DNA of 64,000 nt from Ceratopteris richardii (Eukaryota > Streptophyta > Polypodiopsida > Polypodiales > Pteridaceae). Of this stretch, positions 1-11,134 are shown piece by piece. The notes beneath the pieces were generated by a model that saw only the letters and a list, made by a program, of their open reading frames with translations, had not been told where the DNA came from and did not search any database. The stretch spans positions 181,592,085 through 181,656,084 of the forward strand of contig CM035413.1 of the NCBI GenBank assembly GCA_020310875.1, in the 5' to 3' direction. The stretch's first letter is position 1; each line of letters starts with the position of its first letter. The position numbers were made by a program, and so were the translations under genes.

Positions 1-560
1 TATAGAGTAAAGATATGAAGTTATCTCACAATTTAGAAAAGCAATGATAATGAAAGTTTGTACTTATGAACTAGAGAGTATAGTGAATCTATAGTGCTTC
101 AAATCGCATCAAATGATCAACCGTGCACTGAGAACAAGCTCTTAGAAGTTCACTATTTTGAGATGATCATAGCAGAGAAGTGAAGTAGAGAAGTAATCAA
201 TGTAAATGTATTAGATGACATAGAAATACAATGACATTGCCAATGTTCAATTGCACAATGTGAGGGTAGTGATGGAGCTATAGAGTGAGCTCATTAATCA
301 CATGAGTCCCTCTCAAATGGTGTCTTTAATTGTGGTTAGTCACGCGAACCTTTTGATCCCTTTTTATAGTTGAAGTTGGTGCCAAGCTTTGAGTTCAAAT
401 TCAATTTCTCACCATGACGCGAGTCCTAAACTATAGGATTTATTCTCTCATCAATCATCTACCAAATAAGTCAAGATTTGATGCCTCCTAACTCCACATG
501 AGAGTAGTGCACTAGACATAGGCACTTTTACAAAGATAAAAGGTAATTGACCTTTACAAG
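1..560 (-). repeat. Element A 3' LTR, right-hand part
   Basis: Identical in layout to 20387-20946 and alignable with the middle of the F LTR. The match is patchy but runs through the cue 'gcaaatttgtatg/gaaagtttgtact'. The window starts inside this LTR, so its outer end is not visible. The junction with the RNase H region is approximate. Confidence 0.7.
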
Positions 561-619
561 GGAGTGATCATATGTGAAAACATGAGATATATGTTAGTTA
601 TCCAAGTATGTAGGCTTGG

Positions 620-1095
620 TTTCTTTGCACCAATAGCTTCTTGAGTTGCAATGGTGAGATCTCTATATTTTGCTTTAGTTGAAGATAAAGCAACTGTTGG
701 TTGCTTCTTGGAACTCCAAGAAACTAATTTTGAATGTGCAAATGCTAAATATCCAGAGATAATTCTTCTATCATTCTTTGCTCTTGCCCAATCTACATAT
801 GAGTAGATTTTGATATCCAAATATGAAGAGTAATGATAGTAGATACCTTCATTAAGTGTTCCTTTGAGGTACTTGAGTACTGTCTTTGCAGCATCCATGT
901 GTGATATTCTAGGTGAGTGCATGAACTAACTAAGCACTCCCACACTATAGGACATATGTGGTCTTATGTGAGTTGCATATATCAAGCTACCAACTATGCT
1001 TTGATACTCTTTAGGATCATCAAACTGCTCACCTTCATAAACACTTAGTTTATGGTTTAATTCCAAAGGTGTGGAGAAATTTCAGTCCAATACAC
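620..1095 (-). pseudogene. Element A RNase H region, copy 1
   Basis: The minus strand encodes a Copia RNase H stretch with the hallmarks 'HMDAAKTVLKYLKGT', 'SWSSKKQPTVALSST' and 'IATQEA'. These are the same landmarks as in F at 63.0-64.0 kb. It is a fossil fragment, cut off from its RT by insertion H, and lies next to the LTR. Confidence 0.8.
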
Positions 1096-1096
1096 A

Positions 1097-1977
1097 TGGT
1101 GAAAGTTAGAGAACCTCTTCTAGAATCTGCCTTGTAAGACACATGATTACTAAAACCTGATTCAGTCACAACTCAAAGATCCAATGACTCTGATATTTTG
1201 TCCACACACAATGGACTCTCTTAGCTTTCTAATAATCTAAATAACACTCCATTTGGAGTTGATATGACCAAAAAACTAACTATTCAAAGATAGACTACCT
1301 GTCATCTCATGTTAAGCAAAAAACGAAGGTTCACAAGAAATGTTCCTTGTAACTACTAGAGAATCATTTGACAAAGATATTTGTGATACCAAGATTGTAA
1401 GAAATAAGCTTTTCAAAAAAGATAAGTACATAGAGAGATATCACCTTCACAAGTGGCTATGTACAGAAAAGGTATGCGACTGGAATACCTATGTGCCTTG
1501 TAGCACACGATTGAGCATCCTTTTGATATTAATTGGTGAGAGAATGACTAGCATATGCTTCTACACCATCTCCTTATCATCTCCACAAATTTTCATATTC
1601 AAATGACTTCTATATATAGAGGTATGGGCATGGGACTTTTCACCTACCCTTGCATCTTCTCTCACCTCTTGACCTTTCACTTCATGTCCTTTCTCCTTCC
1701 ATTTCGTTGGGTGACTTTTGGTGCCCCAAATCACTCCACATGGATAAGGTCACGACTTTCTTTTTAGTATTCCATCTCTCTAAATATATCTTGGCTTTTA
1801 TATAATCCATAAATACATTTTCCCTTTTTAATTGAACACTCTACTCTAAGGTTATGAGTGTAGGGTTTATATTTTTTCTTACAACAAATGCATAAATGAT
1901 GAAGAGGTAATAAATGAGAGGTGACTATGTGTCAAGCCTCACAATTGGAGATTGCAGATGTTCCATAATTTTCAACA
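1097..1977 (-). repeat. Putative LTR of insertion H
   Basis: It is bounded by TG...CA and abuts a polypurine-like tract on the minus strand at its right edge. It is repeated only in the duplicated block (21483-22363). No partner LTR was found on the other side of H, so the left border is tentative. Confidence 0.45.
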
Positions 1978-2287
1978 CTTCCCCTCAAGCTACAATAGGG
2001 AGTCCATGCTACTCTCCAATTCTTTTCCTCTTTGCCTTTTGCTTCTTTTGCCCTTATATCTCTTCCTTTGATAGGTTGGTGATCTTCCTTCTTTGCCTCC
2101 AAGCTCCTTTGGCTTCTCTTCCAGCTTTGGCTTTGCTCCTTTGGCTCTTCACAATAGCTCTTCTTCAATCCCTATCAAGAAACATGTTTCATACAATATA
2201 AAATGAATGAGATCACCTTGGATGTACATATCCTTGTTGCTTCAACCTCTTTCTCTTTGTTGTCCTCTCTTTGAGAATCTCTCTTTT

Positions 2288-2328
2288 TCTTCTTCTTCTT
2301 CTTCTTCTTCTTCTTCTTCTTCTTCTTC
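2288..2328. repeat. (CTT)n microsatellite
   Basis: An uninterrupted run of CTT units. The copy at about 22675 is one unit shorter, as expected for replication slippage after duplication. The minus-strand poly-lysine frame across it is not a gene. Confidence 0.95.
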
Positions 2329-2877
2329 ACCTTCATGGCTTCATGTCCTCTAGACTTGCATGCTTTGCTTTGATCCTCCTTTGTCTTTGGATCATCTTTG
2401 ACTTTGTCTTTGGTTGCTCTTTGCCTTTGCACCTCCTCTTGACGATGTCATGGTTGTCATGCTTTCTTCTAACTTGTCTTCATGACCTCCTTTGTGCATC
2501 ATGGATGCTCCTAGCTTTCTAAAGAACTCCTTTCATAGAGATGGCTCATCCTAGTGATTTGAAATTACCTTTTGTGGCTGCTCATACTCTTCCTTTGGCT
2601 CTTCCAAATGTGAAATTTGGTTTGACTCCACTTTCTCTTCTTTGGACTTTTTTTGGATCTTTCACTCTTTGCAAGCTAACTCCCCCTTGCTTCATAATCT
2701 TTGATTAATTCTTCATGGTTGATTATATACCTAAAAACTCAAGAATGGGCTGATCATATATGAACTCTTTCATGACTTCTCTTCATGTGAAGCATTTGTA
2801 GCTCCCATATCTTCCAAGCTTCCTTCATCACCTATAAAACAACATAAGAAATCCTCAATGTGAAAAGTTTTGCCTCT

Positions 2878-3250
2878 TGCACCTAACAAGGCTTGCCATT
2901 CCTCTTGGGATGGTCTTAATTGCCTTTACATAGGCTTGCCACTCCTCTTGGGAATGTTCTTACTTGCCATAGGCTTTGCACTCTCTTTGGTGGTCTTACT
3001 TGCCTTAATCTTTCACTAGACCTTCACTTGGTCCTTGGTGCTTCTTGCATGTAACAAGGCTTGCCATTCCTCATGGCATGGTCTTACTTACCTTCACATA
3101 AGCTTTCCATTCCTCTTGGGATGGTCTTACATGCCTTTACATAGGTTTTCCACTCCTCTTGGAATGGTCTTACTTGCCTTTACTTTGACTTGCCACTCTC
3201 TTTTGGTGGTCTTACTTGCCTTAACCTTTCACTAGACCTTTACTTGATCT
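2878..3250. repeat. Array of about 60-bp repeats in insertion H
   Basis: Units recur with the core 'cttgccattcctcttggg', 'atggtcttacttgcc' and 'tttacatagg', about six to seven times with divergence. It lies in the internal part of H. The duplicate array is at 40718-41090. Confidence 0.8.
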
Positions 3251-3287
3251 ATGATTGGAAATTACCAACACATAATGTGGATTTTTT

Positions 3288-4170
3288 TCATCCCTTTACA
3301 TCAGACCTTATCGTTGCAATAATCACTTGCATACCTAGGAAATATGTGAGCTCACTTAAGTCACTGATTTTGAACTCCTCTTGCATGTGTCTCTTGATCC
3401 TTTGAATGGCATTGAGATCATCACCTATCACAATTATGTCATCCACATGTACACATAGGTAGATAAAATCATTGTGATGCTTTTTGATGAATAAAGAAGG
3501 ATCTGAGTTATTAGATATGTACCCTTGATCTTGAAGATATGCAATCAACCTGAAATTTCAAGCTCTAGGAGCTTGTTTTAATCCATACAATGCTTTCTTA
3601 AGTATGCAAACATAAGATGTATGATTAGGGTCTTCAAAACCTAGAGCTTATGACATGTATACCTCTTTACTTATCCAACCATTTAGAAATGAATTTTTCA
3701 CATCAAGTTGGGGGAGTCTCCAATTTCTTGCAACAACTACACTTATCAATGTTCTGATTGTAGTCATCTTTGCAACTGGTGAGAATGTTTCCTCATAGTC
3801 TATACCATGAGTTTGTGAGCATCCTTTGGCAACTAATCTTGCCTTGTACCTGCAAATTTTTCTATCTGAATTCCTTTTTAGTTTATATACCCATCTATAA
3901 TCAATTACCTTTTGATTGGGTGACATTAGAACCGATTCCCAAGTATCCATCTCCTTCAAAACATCGATTTCTTCTTTCATAGCCTTTTCCCAATTAAGGT
4001 TTCCCTTTGCCTCTTCATAGGTTGAGGGCTCTTCTGAATTGAGTCCTTTTCCAAGTAAACCAAATGCTTTGCAACAAATGTGGAATCATATCCATACCTC
4101 TCTAGTTGTTTTTCCTCCCTTGTTGACCTTCTAGGTGCTTGCTTGCAGTGTTCTCCACACTCTTGCATTT
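3288..4170 (-). pseudogene. Element A reverse transcriptase region, copy 1
   Basis: Minus-strand Copia RT fossil. '[25 protein letters not shown]' begins the fingers (here given only as a landmark near 3870), followed by '[20 protein letters not shown]', '[13 protein letters not shown]', and the palm motif 'CVHVDDIIVIGDD' near 3430. The motif 'SDLSELTYFLGM' ends the stretch. The right-hand 190 bp is the variable linker between integrase and RT. Broken. Confidence 0.85.
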
Positions 4171-4449
4171 TTGCTTTGCCTCTTGACTTCCATAGCTTGT
4201 AATACTTTTCTCTTTAATCTTGGTAATCATATGTATAACTTCTTGGATCTTGGACCTATGTATCATGTTTGCTTCCTACTTGATGAAAATTAGAATCAAG
4301 ATCATATGATAGAGTTACCTTTTGTTGTCTTCATCATACCAATACCTGTGTTCTTCAAACAAAACATCCTTACTTGTAGTGAATTGCTTGGTTCAAGGAT
4401 TATAGAACCTGTAACCCATCTGAGTTGAATCATATCCCATAAATACTGT

Positions 4450-4737
4450 TTATTTTGCCCTTTCATCTAGCTTACCCCTTATTTGTGACAGTACATGAAC
4501 ATAATCTAAACAACCAAACAACTTGCAATATCCAAGACTAGGTTTTCTTCCATACCATGCTTCATAAGGAGTCATACCTTGGAGTGATTTGGATGATAAT
4601 CTATTGAAAAGGTACACAACAATTGAAATAGCCTCTTCGCATATATAATGTGACAACCTCTTTTCTTGAAGCATTATTTTGGCTGATCTAACCGATGTCT
4701 TGTTTCTTCTCTCTACAATTCCATTCAATGAAGTATT
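4450..4737 (-). pseudogene. Element A integrase C-terminal part, copy 1
   Basis: The minus strand gives 'LNGIVERRNKTS', 'VYLFNRLSSKSLQGMTPYEA' and 'WYGRKPSLGYCKLFGC', the usual end of a Copia integrase core plus the GKGY-type tail. The reading runs directly into the LTR of element C at its upstream side, which marks the insertion point of C in A. Confidence 0.85.
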
Positions 4738-5110
4738 TAGATGGTGATGCACCACAATGCCCTCTCCTTCTTGAGATCTCCACAATGATATCCTCAGAGT
4801 AGAAAACCGAGCTGCAGGTGCCACACATGGTACTCCACATAGAGGTTGTAGAATACATAGAAAAACACAGTACACAAGAAGCACGAGCACAAAATTCTTA
4901 AGTGTTACAAATGCAGTCAAACCTATAGTCTGTGGCTGACTATGCCACTATATGTTTTATTAAAGAACATATCAAAAAGTTCGGTGCCCATTTGGCCTTT
5001 CATATGAACACTAATGGTAACAACTCCCACGAAAGGCCAATATGGCCAAAGTAACTATGGGAGAAAAAATCAAGAATGATAACGAATACCTGAGTGTAAG
5101 TATGCAGAAT
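4738..5110 (-). repeat. Element C 3' LTR, copy 1
   Basis: Aligns with 19628-19884 over its first about 250 bp. On the minus strand it is preceded by a purine tract ('aagagggagg') and by the RNase H tail of C, as expected for a 3' LTR. The inner border is uncertain by a few bases. Confidence 0.75.
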
Positions 5111-5379
5111 ATACCTCCCTCTTGATTGGCATTTTACATAGTATACAAGTGATGGTGTAATACAATGAATCAAGTAATCCCCATCAAGTGATAACAATGT
5201 TGAATTCTATCATGTGGTAGAGCTTTAGTCAAAGCATTTATAACATTATCTCAAGTATGAACCTTCTCAAGAATAATGTGCTTAGTGGCTAATAAATCTC
5301 TAATGAAGTAACACCTCACCTCAATGTTCTTGGTCTTTGCATGATAGACTAGATTCTTAGCCAAAACAATGTCACTTTG
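5111..5379 (-). pseudogene. Element C RNase H tail, copy 1
   Basis: The minus strand reads landmarks such as 'LVYHAKTKNIEVR', 'LATKHIILEKVHT' and 'NVINALTKALPHD', the terminal segment of a Copia RNase H. It ends at the target site of element E and resumes at 10019 on the other side of E. Confidence 0.75.
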
Positions 5380-5384
5380 ACTAT

Positions 5385-5614
5385 TGTTGATGTATTTAGG
5401 TGGTGATGTGTGTGAATGCACTAGGACTGCTGGGGCACTTTTTTCCCTCTTTAGGAGGTTTTTTTCCCTGACTCGTATATATGCCTATTGCCCTAATGGT
5501 TTACTTATCTTTGTATGTTCTAGTGGTAATACATTCAATATTGTGTGTTGTGCTCTGAGCTTTTTCTTCTTCCTTATGTTGTTTGCGTGCTTCGGCAGAC
5601 CTCAAAATCCAACA
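5385..5614 (+). repeat. Element E 5' LTR, copy 1
   Basis: Starts TGTTGATG and ends TCCAACA. It shares 'tgatgtgtgtgaa', 'cccctctttaggagg'-like text and the end 'cagacctcaaa' with the LTR at 9890. Flanked on the left by ACTAT. Confidence 0.92.
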
Positions 5615-5616
5615 AT

Positions 5617-5628
5617 TGGTATCAGAGC
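5617..5628 (+). promoter_or_regulatory. Primer-binding site of element E
   Basis: TGGTATCAGAGC lies two bases inside the 5' LTR. It matches the plant initiator tRNA-Met 3' end complement used to prime minus-strand DNA synthesis in most plant Copia elements. Confidence 0.9.
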
Positions 5629-5941
5629 AGGTCATCGCTTCATCTAGGGCATCGTCATCACCTCTCTGATCATAGCCTCAGAATCGCACAAATTTTGGTG
5701 AGCATACTCAGGGTGATTAGGAGATCAAAATTGCTTTGCTCTATGGTGCTGAAATTGCGATCTAAGCTTGTTTTGGCCTTCGAATGCACTATTGTAGCAG
5801 TTGTGTAGGCTATTTTATCTTTTTGTGCCAAAGATATATACAAGTTTCAGTTCACCAGTATAAGCATCTCAAAGTCTGCTACAGGTTTAGAAGAACTCGT
5901 TAGGGTAGTTCTGTTCAACTTTTTTAGATACAATCATTTTT

Positions 5942-6850
5942 TTGCATCAGGGTATTTTAGTTAGAGGCCATGCTGAAAGCAGTGATGTATTTCATATGTT
6001 GGCTGTTGAGGATAAGTTGGATGGTACAAATTACCCATTGTGGGCTTATATGATGCATCATGTATTGATCGCAAAAGGATTGTGGGATATTTTGCAAGGT
6101 GTTGAAAAATGTCCTATTACACTTGCAAATACAGGTACTGGAGTTGATGCAGATGGTGTCAAAGATGATGATATTCTATAGATTCTTGTTCGTGCTGTGG
6201 TTCCTATTGCACCTACTATAGAGAAAATTCATTGGGATTGTAGAGATGCTCAGGCACATGCATTGATAGCCTTGTCTATCAAACATGCCATTATTCCTCA
6301 CATTCACTTTTGCAGAACAACTAAAGATGCTTGGCATACACTTACCACATTGTGCCAGGCTAGGAATGAGGCTCGTGTTGCTTACCTCCAAAAACAATCG
6401 GAGAGTGAGCATATGAATGAAGGTGATTCTACGGATAGTTTTTGAACAAAGATCAAAGATTTGAAGGAAGAGCTAATTTTTGCTAGTGAAGTCTTGCTTG
6501 ACAGTTCACTTGTGCAGACTGTTCTAAACAGTCTTCCTGATTCATACTAGAGTTTTTCTTATACTCTTTGTTTGATGATGAAAGGCAATCCACATGCCTT
6601 ATCATTTGAGGAGTTAGTCTGTCTTCTGTTGCAGGAAGACCAGTCTAGGTAGAACGGTCCATTATGCGTGTTGCAGATCAAAATTTCCTGGCTAGTCAGA
6701 AGGGCAAAGGTAAACTAGTAAGTAGATATCTGCTAATTCGGCACAATCAAAGAAGGATGATAAAGATGACAAGAAATCAGAAAAGCAGAAATTGTTTTGT
6801 AAGTATTGTAAAGCGAATGATCATGTCATAAATAATTGTCCAAAATTGGT
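5942..6850 (+). pseudogene. Element E gag region, copy 1
   Basis: Copia gag fossil. It starts with the conserved 'KLDGTNYPLWAYMM' segment and 'GLWDILQG', then the helical 'AWHTLTTLCQARNEARVAYL' stretch. A zinc knuckle C-x2-C-x4-H-x4-C ('CKYCKANDHVINNC') lies near 6795-6840. Gag would form the particle. This copy is non-functional. Confidence 0.85.
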
Positions 6851-7184
6851 TGCAAAAGAGGCAAAGGAAAAAGAGGTTGGAATGGTTGTTGCAGAGGCCT
6901 CTACACCGAAAACAGAGTATGCTAATCTTGTGCAGAATGAAGAATGGGCATTTACTACGGGCAACCAGACACATAACCTCATAGTGTCATTTCTTCACTT
7001 CACTCGAGCCTGCCCCTATAGGCAATACTGTCACATGCACCAACAACACCTCTTATCCTATCATGGGAGTTGGTAAGATCATTCTGACTACTACTGATGG
7101 TAGTTCTTTTACATTGTCGGATGCATTATTTGTGCCGGGGATCAAGAAGAATATATTATTAGTTTTAGCTTCTATGAAAAATCT

Positions 7185-8100
7185 GTGAATGATTCAGCAT
7201 GTGCAGTACATGATTCTCAGTCTATGTCACAGGCAAAGCTTTGGCATGCATGCTTTGGTCATCTAAATTTTGCTATTTTGCTACGCATGCAGAAATATGA
7301 TATGGTATCCTCTTTGCCCAAACTTGAGGCACTCGATAAACATGTTTGTGAAGGTTGTATTTTGGGCAAAATGCATCATTCCTCCTTTCCAAAGGATGGT
7401 TCAGTTTGAGCTACTCAGAAATTGCAGCTTGTTCATAATGATATCTGTGGTACTATGCAGACACCCTCTTTTGGAAACTTATATCTTTACTTCGTGACTT
7501 TCATCGATGATTTTTCCAAGCATGCATGGGTATATTCTCTGAAAGCAAAGTGTGAAGTGTTTATGTGCTTCAAACAGTTTTTGTTTTTGATTGAAAATTT
7601 GTTAGCATGTAAAATGGGCACCCTCCATTCTGATCGAGGGGGGAAATATATGTCTTCTGATTTTTATGCATTTCTGGCTGAACATGGGATAAAACATCAG
7701 TGTATAGTGCTGTATACACCTCAACAGAATGGAGTTGCTGAATGGAAGGACATGTCACTCATAGAGATGGTGATGTGTATGGTCGAGAGCTAGGCTTCAC
7801 CACATAGTTTCTAGATTGAGGCTGTTATGTGTGCAACATATGTACTTAACAGGTGTCTGACTAAAGCACTATAGTCTATCACTCCATATGAGGCTTGGCA
7901 TGGTCATAAGCCATCTATTTCTCACTTGCGTGTTTTTGGTTGTCTGGCATACTCATTAGTGCTTGACCAACATTGCAAGAAATTGGATGATAAAACAGTG
8001 AAATCTATTTTTGTTGGGTACAGTTCTCAAAGCAAAGGCTATCGTCTATATCATCCTTAGACTAAATGGATTCTGGTTAGCCGTGATGTTGTTTTTGTGG
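7185..8100 (+). pseudogene. Element E integrase region, copy 1
   Basis: The zinc domain H-x4-H...C-x2-C ('HACFGH' ... 'CEGC') precedes the core landmarks 'HNDICGTMQTPS', 'FVTFIDDFSKHAWVY', 'LHSDRGGKY' and 'TPQQNGVAE', then the tail 'YEAWHGHKPSISHLRVFGCL'. This is a typical Copia integrase order. Broken. Confidence 0.88.
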
Positions 8101-8469
8101 AGGATGCTATTCAACCATTACTGTCATGTACTAAGGAGACATCAATTAGCTCCAAAGACATGAATGATACTTTGTTGCCTCTTTTTAGAGGTGGATAGTC
8201 TAGCGCTCGTCCTAATGAGTACTTCTTAGCCTTTACAGGTTTCATGTGATGATGCAAATCATTCCATTTTTGATTCAAATTTACATGATGCACGGGTAGA
8301 TGAGAGAGCTGATATTGAGGATGCAAAAACTATGCCAAAATGGCTAGTGCAGACTTTGCGTGATAGCAAATTAAATGCACCTCTATCATACTGCACTTGT
8401 TCAAGCTCTCATAGTGCCTCTTTTACATCAGATTGCTATGCTATGGCTTCCTCTAATCTTTGTGATGAG

Positions 8470-9130
8470 ACTGAGCCTATTTTGTTCGATGAAGCACAAA
8501 ATTATGAACATTGGATGGCTGCAATGCAATCTGAATATGATGCTATCATGAAAAATGGAACTTAGTCTTTATGTGACATGCGTCTTGATAAGAAAGCCAT
8601 TGGCACTAAATGGGTATACAAGTTGAAGTGTAAACCTGATGGAACAGCTGAAAGGTATAAGGCTAGACTTGTTGCAAAGGATTATGTGTAGAAAGGGCAT
8701 GAAAACGAGGTATGCAAGTTAAAGACGGCATTATATGGTTTAAAGTAAGCACCACATGCTTGGTATGAAAAGATACATGCCTATCTGATTGCACATGGTT
8801 TTGAGACAGTCCAACTGAGAGGACCTTATATGTTAAGCATGCTAATGATGTGCTTCTGATCATTGTTGTGAATGTTGATGACATGCTGATCACTAGCCCT
8901 CATGAGAAGCATATTGCTGATTTCAAGGCTGATTTGCATGCCTCATTTGAGATGTCTGATTTGGGGCATTTGCATCATTATTTGGGCATTCAATTTATGC
9001 AAGTTGATGGCAAAATAAATTTGTGTCAAACAAAATATATTGACACATTATTGCAGCATTTCGGCCTTGAGGATTGCAAAAGTATTGCCACTCCTATGGA
9101 GATAGGTTTATGGTTGAGACATGATGTTGG
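8470..9130 (+). pseudogene. Element E reverse transcriptase region, copy 1
   Basis: The landmarks are 'HWMAAMQSEYDAI', 'IGTKWVYKLK', 'RYKARLVAK', 'TALYGLK', 'VNVDDMLITS' and 'MSDLGHLHHYLGIQF'. They follow Copia RT order but the domain is shorter than usual. Broken. Confidence 0.85.
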
Positions 9131-9159
9131 AGATGCATTTGATGCTGTTCTTTATTAGT

Positions 9160-9816
9160 ACGCTATTGAATGTTTGATTTACTTATGCATTACTTGACCA
9201 GATATTTAGTTTGCTGTCTCACATATGAGCATGTTTATGCATTTCCCACAAGTCAAGCATTGGCAGGTGGTTAAGCGCATCTTTTGCTACTTGAGTGGTA
9301 ACTGGATACTTGGTTTGCTTTATCCTAAGGGGGGATCACTACTGCTAGATTTACATACTTTTTCTGACTTTGATTGGGCTAGAAACTTGCGTGTCCACTA
9401 GTGGTTTTTGCTTCATGCTTGGTAGCTCATGTATATCTTGGTTGAGCAAGAAGCAGTCTACTATGGCCACTTCTAGTTGTGAGGCTGAGTATAGGGAAGC
9501 TTTCATAGCGATTGTTGAGAGTCTATGGCTCAGACACCTTATGGTTGATTTGGGTGTTGGTTAGTCTTCTGCCACCACCATCTTCACTGATAGTCAGAGC
9601 ACATTGGTAGTTGTAAGGAACCTTGTGTTCCATGCTCGCACTAAGCACATTGAGGTGCATTATCCTTATGTTATGGAGAGGTTCTCTACTGGAGAGACAA
9701 GGATGGCATATGTGCCCACACAAGAGAACATTGTAGACCTTTTCACAAAGACTCTGCCTAGGGAGACGTTTGAACCTTTCCGCAAAGCTTTGGGCTTACT
9801 TTATTTTGTGGATTGA
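9160..9816 (+). pseudogene. Element E RNase H region, copy 1
   Basis: Shows 'TSGFCFMLGSSCISWLSKKQ', 'SSCEAEYREAFIA', 'FHARTKHIEVHYPYV' and 'YVPTQENIVDLFTKTL', the Copia RNase H signature and its tail. It ends just before the polypurine-like 'ccctaggggta' and the 3' LTR. Confidence 0.88.
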
Positions 9817-9889
9817 TTCCACATAGCTTGGCACTTCCTTATACATGAATGCCAACTCCTTGTTCATCACATCAATCCCTAGGGGTATT

Positions 9890-10013
9890 TGTTGAGATAT
9901 TTAGGTAGTGATGTGTGTGAACACACTAGGACCACAGGGGGACTTTTTTCCCTCTTTAGGAGGTTTTTTCCCTTGTGCTGTTCGTGTGCTTCTGCAGACC
10001 TCAAACTCCAACA
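9890..10013 (+). repeat. Element E 3' LTR, copy 1
   Basis: Starts TGTTGAGATATTTAGG and ends CTCCAACA, followed by the target duplication ACTAT. It is shorter than the 5' LTR but collinear with both of its ends. Confidence 0.92.
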
Positions 10014-10018
10014 ACTAT

Positions 10019-10838
10019 CACTAAGCAAATGAGGTACATGTTGAGGTAGACCCATATCACAAGCAAGACGAGAAAGCCATAATGCTTCCTTACATACCTC
10101 ACTTGCTACAACATACTCTACTTCTGTGGTGGAAACGAATGTACATTCTTGAAAATGTGATCCCCAAGGGGTAGCACCTCCTCTAAAATGAAAAATGTAC
10201 CTTGATGTAGAATTACATTTGTCTACACAACCAACATAGTCAAAATCTATGTAACCAATAATGGATGCTTTCCCTCTACCTAAGCATAGACACTTGTCCT
10301 TAGTGCCACTCAAATATCTCAAAATCATCTTGACCACCCCCCAATGTTTCTTGCCAAGATTGGACATATATCTGCTCACAACTCCCACTAGAAATGCAAT
10401 GTTTAGTCTCGTGGCTATGATAGCATACATGACACTACCAAAAACAAACTCATAAGGGATTTTGTTCATGAATTCCTTTTCCTCATCTAATTTGGGGCAA
10501 TCATCCTTACTCAATTTCACATATGCGGGTAAAGGTGTACTCAATTCCTTTCCACCCTGCATATTGAACCTATGAAATACTTTGGATATGTACTCACTTT
10601 GAGACAAGTATATGCATCTTTTATTCCTATCACTTGTAATGTGCATGCCAAGAATATGTTTGGCATCCCCCAAATCCTTTATATCAAATGTATGACTCAA
10701 CTTCTTCTTGATAATTGACAAGTCATAAGAGGACTTGTCAGCAATCAACATATCATTGGCATAAAGTATCAAGCATATCAAGCTGCCATCTAAGCATCTC
10801 TTTGTGTAGAGATAATGATCATCATTGCTTCAAGAATA
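10019..10838 (-). pseudogene. Element C RT-RNase H region, copy 1
   Basis: The longest open minus-strand stretch of C. Landmarks are 'LILYANDMLIAD' (RT palm), 'FDIKDLGDAKHILGM', 'YISKVFHRFNMQ', 'VGVVSRYMSNLGKKHW', 'LRYLSGT' and 'STTEVEYVVASE'. It lies between E and D. Copy 2 has different, shorter C sequence here (47921-48055). Fossil. Confidence 0.85.
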
Positions 10839-10845
10839 GCCTTGA

Positions 10846-11134
10846 TACTTCTTCTTCTTCTTCTATTACATAAAAGGAATGTACAAGATTGACCTAAAAA
10901 CAAGAATACAACAAGTGCAATATATAAAGATCAGTACATAAGGAAAAAACCTAATATCCGTGAATGAGTGAGCTGGCAAGAAACAAATGTGCCATCACTC
11001 TCGATAGATAAATCTAATAAAGCTCAATGAAGTATCCCTGACATATATCAGTATGACCACTATAAATGTCAGAGAAACAAAAAACTGGTACGTGTCATCC
11101 TGGATCATCACATGTTGAGCTTGATATCTCAACA
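10846..11134 (-). repeat. Element D 3' LTR, copy 1 (partial)
   Basis: Ends GATATCTCAACA next to 'ctccccctcaagctc', the reverse complement of the D polypurine tract. It begins at the CTT run instead of at the TGTCACG end seen in copy 2. Confidence 0.85.

Larger units (their letters stand above)
1097..3287 (-). mobile_element. Degenerate LTR-type insertion H in element A
   Basis: This sequence sits between the RNase H and RT parts of A and has no A homology. An LTR-like piece of about 0.88 kb (TGGTGAAAG...TTTTCAACA, to 1977) is followed by 'cttcccctcaagc'. That is the reverse complement of a polypurine tract, so a minus-strand element is likely. The rest is lysine-codon-rich and CTT-rich DNA and an array of about 60-bp repeats. 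No gag or pol domain and no second LTR are recognisable. It may be a non-autonomous element or a remnant. Broken. Confidence 0.5.
1..4737 (-). mobile_element. Copia LTR retrotransposon A, copy 1 (fossil, interrupted)
   Basis: Minus-strand Ty1/Copia element. Read right to left it shows an integrase end, RT, RNase H and then its 3' LTR, which runs off the left edge. Insertion H separates the RNase H from the RT, and element C cuts the integrase at about 4737. Its other LTR is the one at 19971. The closest relative in the window is F at 61719-64000, which has the same RNase H family and a related LTR. It is broken with many breaks, clearly older than its nested guests, and non-functional. Confidence 0.85.
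5385..10013 (+). mobile_element. Copia LTR retrotransposon E, copy 1 (fossil)
   Basis: Plus-strand Copia element inserted in C. It has LTRs at both ends (TG...CA), a primer-binding site of initiator-tRNA-Met type, the domain order gag-integrase-RT-RNase H, and a perfect 5-bp target duplication ACTAT (5380-5384 and 10014-10018). The LTRs differ in length (230 and 124 bp) and sequence, so it is not recent. The coding part is broken with many breaks. The second copy is 43225-47853. Confidence 0.95.

Noticed and set aside
1340-1767. Short plus-strand ORFs in insertion H as possible host genes
   Set aside because: They fall within the putative LTR of H, overlap one another in different frames, and carry no domain.
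2175-2432. Minus-strand frame with a long poly-lysine run
   Set aside because: The run is the translated CTT microsatellite and the rest is low-complexity charged sequence with no conserved landmark.
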